Under the pieces are notes generated by a model, which worked only from the letters and a program-made list of their open reading frames with translations, did not search any database and was not told the DNA's origin. The translations under genes and the position numbers were made by a program. 64,000 nucleotides of DNA from Pagrus major (taxonomy: Eukaryota > Chordata > Actinopteri > Spariformes > Sparidae). The DNA lies in assembly GCF_040436345.1 (NCBI RefSeq), contig NC_133227.1, positions 22,380,671-22,444,670 on the forward strand. Reading direction: 5' to 3'. Below, piece by piece: positions 23,670 to 33,600 of the stretch (positions within the stretch are counted from its first letter, which is position 1; each line of letters starts with the position of its first letter).

Positions 23670-26607
23670 ATGATCTCCACTGTGACGTGCAGCAGAGAGA
23701 CGCTACCAAACGTTCACCGCAGCGGTCACATCAGGAGCACCGTCGGGATCGAGCCTCGCAGGAACTCCATTCCCCCAACGCAGACTCTTACTGCTAAACA
23801 TCTGCTGGCATACCTGCCCCGACCGCAGCAAGAGTCAGTCCCTTACACTTACAAGGTACAGCTCTCTATGTTAAAGTCCCCCTACACTCAAAAATATGTT
23901 GATGATGACGTGATGTGATCGTTAGAATTAGACAGCCTTCAATAGGACTCAGTTATGAATCTACTTGTTGTTTATTTGGTGGTTTTCACACTTTTGCATT
24001 CCCTGAATATTTTCCTTTATTTCAGGTTACAACTGAATCAATTAATGGTTCCACAATGACAGAAAGAACCTCTCTCATCAACAGTTTGAACAACGGCTCA
24101 CCACTCCCACACACTCAGGAGGCCTCTCCCTCCCGGTCCCACGGTCCCTGGAGCGAGTCCTCTCCGGCTCTGACTTTGGCTAAGCAAGAGCCCCCCCAGC
24201 AGCAAACAATCCAAGTACCACCTCTGGAACCAGTGGAAGAGAACCCAAAACCTCAGCGTTCGCATCGCAGCAGACACCTCAAACGTTTCAGCTCCAGGTG
24301 GCAATCGAGAGGCTCCACTGGCAGCAGCAATGCTCCCGTCTCTGCATTAGAGAAGCTGCATGTTGCAAAGAGTCACAGGAAGCGCTGTAAGCTGTTGGGT
24401 GATGGGGACTTGCTGCATGTCGCTGCCAGCAATCAGCGCCAGCGTTATGTTACCAAGGATGGCAAGTGCAGGGTCAACCTTGGACCAATCACAGACAAGA
24501 GTCGCTTTCTCTCTGATATCTTCACCACATTAGTGGACCTCAAGTATCGCTGGTTCCTTCTTGTCTTCACTATGTGCTACATTCTCACATGGGTGGTCTT
24601 TGGTGGAATCTACTTCTTTGGTGCCTGGTTGCGTGACGACATTGCACACGTTGATGATCCAAAATGGAAGGCATGCTTTCAAAATGTGGACAGCTTTCTT
24701 TCAGCCCTGCTGCTGTCATTAGAGAGCCAGAGGACCATTGGGTACGGCTCCAGGATGGTGACAGCTAACTGCCCTGAGGGAACCATTATCCTGATGGTCC
24801 AGTCCATCCTCGGCTCCATTATCGATGCTCTGATGGTGGGCTGCATGTTTGTTAAAATCTCCCGGCCACAGCAGAGGGCCCAGACTCTGATCTTCAGCAA
24901 GCACTGTGTCATTTGTGAGCGTGATGAGAAGTTGTGCATGCTCTTCCGCATTGGGGACCTGAGAGCGAGCCACATGGTGGACGCCAAGATCCGGGCCAAG
25001 CTGATTAAGTCCAGGCAGACCAAGGAGGGCGAGTTCATCCCGCTGGAGCAATCAGAAATCAATCTGGGCTACGACACTGGGGGAGACAGGCTGCTCCTGG
25101 TGGAGCCCCAGACCATTACCCATTACATCAATGACAGCAGCCCCTTCTGGGAGGTGGGGTCCGAGCGTCTGAAGAGGGAGACCTTTGAGATCATTGTCAT
25201 CCTGGAGGGCATCGTGGAAGCATCAGGTTTGTAGATGTATTTTTAAGTTTTGTGCTGTCCTCAAACTGAGCAGCTTTAAAAATATGCATTTTGAGGTCCT
25301 CGAAAAAAGAGTTGCCAAATGATGCATCAAGTAAGAGGTGTGGTTGGATGGAAAGACCATGGCTTCATGCTTCATCTTCAGGATACAGGTCTCTTCTAGC
25401 TACTCTGACTCTCTCCGATCACAAACACACAACACAGCTGCTGTCCTTGACATGTCTTTGTTTTGCATGACTGGGATAGCAGGTCTCGATGCTAACTGCT
25501 AACCAAAGCTAATGGTAATTTCTGGGATGCTACACTGGGACCCTCAGTTGGATTACTGTTTTCTACTCAGGCAGTGCTCTGAAAACACAAACAGTAAGAG
25601 ATTTAAATGACAGTAAATTAATGTAGACTTTATTCCTGCAGACAGGGTGCTAAATGTAGAGTTCAGGATTGATCAAAACCTCACTGCTAATGAGTAACCC
25701 TGAGGAAGCTCGACGTGAAACGAGTTGTTCATCTCTTTGGGAGGGGAAGGGACTTGACTTGCCTTGACTCGGACCAAATGACTTGAGCCACAAGGCCAAT
25801 AAACATGAAAATTATGGCAGGCTTAGCTAACTAATCATAAACATATATATTTGCAAGCTAAACTTGCCATGTTAATCATATCACATTACTTACTTTTTCT
25901 GTACAATCAGGGACATGGGAAGTCAGTCAAAGTTGGGGGGTGATGAAGGGTCAGTCTATATAATGATGTCATATTAAATGATGCGCTGCATTAATGTTTT
26001 TTGTATTAATTGAATGGCCAGGATAACATGTATCTAATAGTTATTAACTATAATTCACAATAATTGACAGAGGTTTTGTGCTACAGCAGGCAGCAAACTT
26101 TGTGTGAGGAGAAACTTCATAAACTTTGTGAAGTCTGAAAGTATCTTAAGTAAATGTTCTTGAAAAGCTTAGTTTTTCTAAGCAATACTGCCAAACAAGA
26201 CCAAAGAGTATTCTTTGAAAAGTTCTGTTCTTATTGGCTGAAAATGTTGTTCAGCTGTGGATGGAAAGCCAGAAATACAGAGAAAATGTCCTATTTGAAA
26301 TGAATTTGCTTTAAAGTGGACAAAGACAATTAAAAGTGTGTTACAATACATTTCTCCTGATATGAATGCTGCTGATTGTAACATTTACATGATGCTTTGT
26401 TGTGTTGCAGGTATGACATGTCAGGCAAGGACATCCTATACCGAGGATGAGGTCCTCTGGGGCCACCGATTTGAGTCGTGTATCTCCTTGGAGAAAGGGG
26501 CTTTTCGTGTGGACTACAGTGCATTTGACAAGATCTTTGAAGTCCAAATGTCGCGGCTCAGTGCAAAAGACAGGAGCACAACAAAAGAACAAGAAGATAT
26601 GTTTTAG
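23670..26607 (+). CDS. Inward-rectifier potassium channel, G-protein-gated (Kir3/GIRK-like)
   Basis: Coding exons 23670-23855, 24026-25226 and 26411-26607 join in phase to 527 residues; the first is reached through an acceptor at 23625-23626. The protein is a plasma-membrane K+ channel subunit that should work as a tetramer. Landmarks: a long Ser/Pro/Gln-rich N-tail (1-200), [11 protein letters not shown] before the slide helix, M1 at about 238-264, the pore helix, the K+ filter TIGYG at 299-303, M2 with a rectification Asp at 329, and a cytoplasmic immunoglobulin-like domain with [13 protein letters not shown] and [20 protein letters not shown]. Those last two blocks are typical of Kir3 channels, and the Asp resembles Kir3.1. 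Three oddities are an Arg before the filter (298), two Gln in place of the usual PIP2-binding lysines (344-345) and a roughly 150-residue longer N-tail. It fits none of KCNJ3, 5, 6 or 9 well; it may be the fish gene named kcnj19. An alternative start is the ATG at 24056. Confidence 0.88.
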
Positions 26608-26870
26608 AAAATGTTGGCTAAACAAACAGTTCTTTCTTGTACAATAACATCATAATGAGCAACTTAAAGAGATTTTGATATTCCTTGATAAAATACAATC
26701 ATACATCTTGAATATTAATCTCAGGGCTGCCAGAATTTCTGTTGTTCTGTCATATATAAAAGATTTGCTCTGTTTTCTTATAATATGCCTTTAAATCTGT
26801 GTTGCATTATGAAATGTTTGATGTTGTGTTTAAATAATATTTCAAAAATAAAAACCCTGAAGTGTCCTGC
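26608..26870 (+). other. Kir channel 3'UTR with poly(A) signal
   Basis: Short AT-rich 3'UTR; AATAAA at 26847-26852 lies 240 bases after the TAG. Confidence 0.6.
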
Positions 26871-27071
26871 TGAACCCAATTATCCATGGTCATTTAAAGG
26901 CAAATGAAATAGTAGGTTGGTGAAATAATATTATCTCAAAGGTCCACTTACTTACTGGCTTTTCCTGGATCTTTCAACTCTTGAGGGTCAAACTTCACAG
27001 TCTTCATTCATCAAATGGAATTAGCTTGGTTGATATCATGTAACATAAAGATCAAGCTTCAGTCCTGTGGT

Positions 27072-27171
27072 TACGGTGGCCCTGAGGGTCAAAACACAAC
27101 GCAATATTTGTGTTTTCTGAAATATTGTGCTTTCTGAAATTTTGTTGTGATGTGACCCTCAAGGCCACCGT
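27072..27171. repeat. Near-palindromic hairpin element
   Basis: Arms 27072-27100 ('tacggtggccctgagggt...') and 27143-27171 ('...accctcaaggccaccgta') are reverse complements with a few mismatches around a 42-base loop, which itself has a direct repeat of 'tttctgaaat'. It looks like a small foldback MITE in the Kir-pom121 interval. Confidence 0.7.
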
Positions 27172-27480
27172 ATTTTGTGGTCATTATATTATTTAAAACA
27201 TGCAATTGCATACTCAATATACAGCAGGCTGGTACCATGTTTTGTTATAACATATTTCATTATTTAATTAAATATTAGTGATGCATGAACATAGCAGGTA
27301 GAAGTGACCAAATACAGCTGTCAGATGAGTATATTGTTGTTGAAGTATGTAAAAAATAAAATTCTTGAGTAAAATAAAAATACCTAAAAAAGTACTGGCG
27401 TACCTCTGCAGCCACATTTTACCACTGAATATTGTTAATACATTTTGTGGAAACTGTTAAATTAATGCGACACAAACTCC

Positions 27481-27500
27481 AGCCCGCTAGGGGGCGCTGG
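27481..27500 (+). promoter_or_regulatory. CTCF-like motif upstream of pom121
   Basis: 'cccgctagggggcgctgg' closely matches the CTCF core word CCNNNAGGGGGCGC, 99 bases before the pom121 start codon. Binding is inferred from the word alone. Confidence 0.45.
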
Positions 27501-27558
27501 TGCACCAAAACGCCGAGCGCTTTAATTCCACAGAAGAAGAAGAGACAAGACCAACAGC

Positions 27559-27609
27559 ATGATGGGATATGAGAGTCCTCCGGCGGCGCGCTGCCGCCAT
27601 GTCACCTAG
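27559..27609 (+). other. Overlapping upstream ORF at the pom121 start
   Basis: The ATG at 27559 (followed at once by another in frame) opens 16 codons that stop at TAG 27607-27609, in a different frame from pom121 and overlapping both candidate pom121 start codons. Whether it is in the mRNA depends on the unmapped transcription start. Confidence 0.45.
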
Positions 27610-30600
27610 AGAGAAACATTTAGCGCTTCTCTCTGCTTTAGGCATAGTTAGTTTTGCTTTCTATTATATTCCCACTTTTCTTTACGCGACTTTAATTATT
27701 GCAGTTTGTTGTATTCTGTGTTACTATCACAGCGGAGAACCGCTTCCCGCCAGGTTAGGCCTGAATCCGCGGGCTGGGCTGAACGTCCCCGCCGTTCTCC
27801 GGCGGTGGTTGGTGGGCTGGGGGCTTACCGGCGTGTCGGTGGCCGCACGGGGGAAAACCAAGAGTAGCAGAAACAAAAACCCCGGACTCCGGGAGTCAGA
27901 GGGACACTTAAGAGAAAGGTTCGTTGAACCTGGGATTTATCGGAGGGAAACCTTGGAAAGTGACTCTTTTCTTTTCAGCCCTCGGGATTTCCTCATGGGG
28001 AGTTACATCGGGAAGCCCGAAAGTCCATCCGCCGACCCTGGGAGGCCGAGAGCAGGGAGAAATCCCCGAGAGCAGCTGCGGGAAAAACTATCCAGACCCA
28101 ACCATGCTGTCTGTACACCGAACAGGAGGCTGTCATTTGCTGGGTACGTTCATAATAAAATCACGCTACAACTACCAACGCAAGCGCTCAGTGTGTTTGG
28201 AGGCGGCGCGTTACCGTCAGTGGCGAAGAAGATAAAGGTTCAATTTCTTGGCGGGTTTTAATTATTAACTCCTGAGCCTTTGGAAAGATCATTGTCGGCA
28301 CGATTAAATGAGGAAAACTATAATAACTTCTACTACTAACGTTATGGCAAGGTATTGTACATCATACATTTAGAAAAAGTAACTATCAAGTTCTGAACAT
28401 TATACTTAATGGGAATTTGGCTTGAATTTGATCTGACCCCAGAAAAAGAGGCAACTATATCACTAATTTTAGTTAATAGCTTAACTTTTCTGTTTCCCAG
28501 AATGCCACTGATAGCCCCAGAAAAGGTCTAGCTTGTTTTTGTAAACTGCTGATACTACCGGGTATATTGGTCCTTTGAGGCCACTGTAAGGAGTAATACA
28601 AACATGCACAACTGGCAATTTGTGTCATGTATCCCCTCTGCATTTTACTCTGTGTTTTGGTCTCATACTCTTCCCTATGTTTGTTTTCGAAATATAATCC
28701 AGCAGCTGATTTTAGTTTCAAGGGATCTTTATGTGATCTGAAAGATGTCTACTGCCTGCCTGCAGAGATAAACTGTATACCTGTGGCAAAAAACAGCGTT
28801 TGAACCAAATATTTCCATAGACTAAATGGAAAAGTTGTTTTCAGCCCAGGCAAACTTTTGATCATTGCGATCAGACAATAGACATCTTTGGCATCACACA
28901 AGTATCTAAGACGCAACCATGTGCTGGATAACAGGGTTAGGGTTAGTAAAAAAATTAAGCTTTGCACTTTTGCTTTACCTCCTCAGGGTTTTGTAGGTAA
29001 GGCTACAGAGGGCTGATGTCACAAATGAGGCTCTGAATGATGTAGATGTGTGATCTTAATCTTGGCTGTTTATTACTAATTGGAGGCAAGTACGTGTATC
29101 TATCCTTGCATCATATTGTTTTTTCTCCTCAGGGAGCCACTGGGCACAGTGGGCAGGTTCACCATCACCCCCCAGCGTCACTACCCCCTGCAGCAGCCGG
29201 GTGCCTCATCAGTGGGAGTTCTACCTCCTGTCAATTGGGACGGCTTCAGGAAGAAAAATGTCCTGAGTCCTCGCAACTCTCCGGCTGTCCTGAGCCCCGT
29301 CACTGTGAAGATCGCCCGGCCCGACCACCACAGCACGCCCAGGTCTCTACATTTACACACACTTAGCCTGCCATCATGCCTGTGTTTTTATGAGTTTTTA
29401 TAACATATATATATAGAAATAAATCGCACACATTGTATAAAATCATTGAATCAGCTTGAGTCATATTTATCTTTGTAGTCATCATGTTTTTTATGGCTGT
29501 GTGGCTGTTATAATTATGCAACCGCTGTGATCATTTGCCATCTTTCTCTTCTTCTGAAACTGTTGGTCACACAAAACAAGTATTTTTCAAACTTATCTGG
29601 CATTATTTGACTAAAGGATTAATTAATTAATCAATAAAATATTAATAGATATTTGACTATGAAAATAATGTATTTGTAGCCCTTTAGAAGTAACAGTAAC
29701 GTAACTTTAACAACATTAACGGTTGACGTGATGTTCACTATAAGTAATTACCTCCACACCTAAGAGTTTATCTCGACCGTTGACAGGTCGTTTTAATCAC
29801 TTTCTCAGGTCAAGCTCAGTAAAATCCTGGTTCGTGGGTTGTGCTCAACTGTATCTTTGCTGTTTGGAGTGTTAACACTCACCAATTGTAACCTGTTCTG
29901 TTTTTAGTTTTGACCACTTTAGTGCTGCAAGGCTCCCCAGGGCCCCTGTAGACCCCTGCTCCAGGGAAAGTGTCCTCAAGGTTTTGAAGGAAAGCCGCAA
30001 GAGAGACGTGGAGGATGACGACAGAAGCTTCATAACTGAGCAGAGAAGTAAAAGAAGGTACCTGGCTCAACTGAATTAAATCAACTGAACTGAATAACGA
30101 ATATCCAATATACTTTGCATATATTAGTGAATCTCATGCTGGCTCTCTTTGAAATTGTGCTGTCATGTCTGACTGAAGCCTTTGGGAACATTAACGTTAA
30201 AGACACGTGCGTCTGAATGGGGAAACGCATCAATTTAACAGATAGATAAAGCCACACATTCCATGTCTGAAAAAGGCTTTAGATATTTTTTCAGCTTTTC
30301 TCTTGTAGCACAAAACAAGACGTAAGAGCATTATTTGGTTCATTCACCTAGTCAGTTATGTGTTAAGTGTTATGCATGTTTATAATCCATTTTCATTTCC
30401 CAAGGCGTAACGACAGTGGTGGTAGTGCACATTCTGCTTTTGGGCCTCTTTTACCAAATGGAACACCATCACAGCTGGTCCCTAAGTGAGTTTAACTTTG
30501 TGTTCTGCTCTGTTATTCATTACATTGTTAAAACTTGTCTTTGAGTTTTACTGACTGTAATTGATTCTATGATGCTCAGTGTAGGGCGGCTGTCTAAATG

Positions 30601-33600
30601 CTTTCCTTTTCCATTCTTTAGGCCAGGAAGCCTGAAAAGAGGGATGACTTCATTGGCGGAGGAGTCTATCATGAAGAGGTCTCGCACGTCCTCCATCAGT
30701 TCTGCCAGTGGTGCCCATGCCCCAAGAGGAACCCCAGGGAGCACAAGAAACCCTATCTTCAGCTCCTACAGCTCTACACTAGGCATCAGCCAGGTGACAC
30801 TTACCTACTGCATGAGCAGTGCACCGTACATGTCTCAGCAGAGATCAAGTAGAGGTTTTAAGCTTAATCTCCATGTTTACTGTCACAGTGGAAGAAACGG
30901 TCAGCAGCCAGCTCCCCTCTGTCCAGCCCTGGATCATCTCGATCTCAGACTCCAGAAGGAGCATCAAAAAGACTCAGGTATGTCTCCACTGGTTTCCTGC
31001 TCATCGTCCATATTTATTTTAATGATACAGTTTTTAACTTGTGGTTTCATTACCAGAGAGGACGACGGGCAGTCTCCCAGCTCAGCATCCTCGGTGAGGT
31101 CAGACCAGGCAGCATCTGAAAAGGCACCTGTTACTTGTAAGTCTCATTAATCTCCAGTGGCTGTAGAAAAACAAAAAACTTAATGGCACAAAAACAAAGT
31201 ATACAGACAGATGTGGACCACAGATGGTTTATGGTCATTGCTCTAACTTCTAATTTGTTTTTACGTTAGATAACATGAGGACAGGGATTTGACTGTGGCA
31301 CTGTGACTGAATGAATGTAGCTGGCGGCAGAATAACTGAATTTTATAAAGACAAAAATGAAGGAACTACTTCACACCTGGCTGATAGTTCAGGGTTGGTA
31401 TTTGCACAGTAGATGCTGATGCTTAATCCACTCAACAGAGTCAGTATTTAATGCTGATCCAGCGGATCAGATCAGTGCAAAAACCTTCCACAACTTCATC
31501 ATGACAACAGATCTGATGATTGAAGGCGGGATCTAACTGTAAAAGAACACCAAGAACAATAATGGAAATATGTCCAGACTTCAACATTTTATCCCTGTAA
31601 AAGACTGATATGTTTTATCTTAAAAACGAATTACAATATTGTAAATAAAACAAATTGAGTCCAAATAGTCTGATTTAGATTAACTGTTCATTATGTGATG
31701 ATGTTGCAGCCAAACTGACGCCAGTCCCCAGGGTCCCAGTCACTACCTCAACAGACTCTACTGGTAGTGGTGGGAAGAGGAAACGAAAGATCCAGCTGGT
31801 GTCCAGCCACCGGGACGATCAGATCTCTCTGGTAAGGAGTGCCACATTATCAGACTTCACGCTCCCAGATGCCCTTGTTCATATAGTCGATCACTCTAAA
31901 TTACCATCTCTGTTTGTTGATTTGCAGCCCCCGCCTCCAGAGCTGGGCTACACCATCACTGTGAAGGACCTGGATGAAGAGAAAAAGGCTGCCATCAGTA
32001 AGATCCAGAAGGTCCTGGAGACACCTGGTGAGCAGAAGCAGCCATTAAACAATATAACTCGTCTTCTATTTAACTTCTACACTGTTCGATAAGTTTGGGT
32101 AGGTTTCCAGGTCTATGAGCTTCAACCGGTTTGAATTTGTGCCAGCTGACTTAACCAGCAGTTATAGGGTGGAGAGAACTAGCAGCATGTGGCCAGTTAG
32201 CAGGAGCCCCAGAATAGCCGATTAGCTCAGTTCTATTGGTGGTGTGGTGCTTATGTCTTGTTTTGTTGTATTGGAGTTTTGAGTTGTGCACACAGTGCCA
32301 CTATACTACTAAATACGAGTTGATGCAGGTTATGCTGCAGCTAACTAGCACTGCATGCTGATTTTGTACCCTTCAGTGAGAGGCCTCCTTTTGAATCGCT
32401 GCTCCTGTATGCCCTTAAAGTCGGTGTTTAATGCTATGAATACAAACTCAACACTTCCTGTATCTGTTACAAATAAAAAGCCCTCTAACACCTCTTAACA
32501 AGGCTTTTATTGTGTAACATTTGCAGGAATGTGTTGCAGAAAACTCATTGACTTGCTTACTCACATACGTAGTGGTCTTTTCTCCAGTTTTACTCGCTTA
32601 AATACTACTTGCTGAAATCTTATTTTATTTATTATTTTGATGTTAATCTTTAGAACATGGAAAGTCGAAATTGTTGTGGGACATAAAAACATGATGTGTC
32701 ACAACGACATGATGGACTGTAGTGCTGCTGTCATTCATGGACTCTCCTTATGTTGCTCTTGGCAGCAGCTGAGTCATGTGTGACAGCTACTTTGAAATTA
32801 CCGGTCTGGTCAGGTATTAAACCTAATATTAATCTGGCTTGACATTTATTTAATTGGCCCAACCCTACTGTTTGATTCATGCTCTGCTGTTGCACTCCAC
32901 TCACACGTACTGACTCAAACATTGTCAGAGTGACAGGCTGCCATTTATTGTTAATTAAACCTTTGAAAAATATCCTGCTGTTGCCCACCGCAACTCAAGA
33001 CTCAAAAGTCAAATTAAGAAATGTTCAGCTTTCTGCAAATCTGTGTACATTCCCATTCTGATAGAAGCTTAACACACGACTGGGACATGGAAACGCATCG
33101 TTAGGGAATTTAAAAAGTGGCAACATGAGAAAATAACTGTCCAGTCTGAGCTGAGCATTAGAGGAAAGAGGCAGCCTGCCAGTGTGAGACCATATGTGTG
33201 AACAAGGTAAATCCACAGATTCAGCTGAGAACCTTTCCTGTTGAGTCATCTTCCTGGAGTGTTCAAACTTCATAATAGATTTATGCTTCTAAAAATTAGA
33301 TGAGATTTCCATTTCTGCTCGTTTCTGAGATGGTGTTGGAGTGACTGCTCCTTTTAGGTAGAGTGTCAGGACAATTAGACTCGACTAGTCTCATGTAGCT
33401 GTTGCCTGGATAAGCCTCGACCCTGACCTCTAGACATTCTGTTAATTTTCCCTCTTTTAGCTCCAGAGCCAGAGAAGTCTGTCTCTCCCCCAGCCACCTC
33501 GTCCACCCAGCCTCCTTCCTCTACCAGCTCCACCACCACCCTGAGCAGCCTTCTAGCAGCTCCTCTGCCCACGTCCTCCAGCTCAGTTATTCCAGTCATC

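Larger units (their letters stand above)
26871..27568. other. Kir-pom121 intergenic region
   Basis: Holds the hairpin at 27072-27171, a fragment of the 'cttgagtaaa...taccactg' dispersed repeat at about 27335-27430, and the short pom121 promoter from about 27470. No gene seen. Confidence 0.55.

Noticed and set aside
24679-25062. 127-codon minus-strand frame opposite the Kir channel
   Set aside because: Antisense shadow of a conserved coding exon.
25690-25740. 'ccctgaggaagctcgacgtg...aaacgagttg' resembling a repeat with hairpin potential
   Set aside because: Short and of uncertain ends; I could not find a second copy in the window.
28935-28950. TTAGGG-like words ('agggttagggttag')
   Set aside because: Only about two units, so not an interstitial telomere array.
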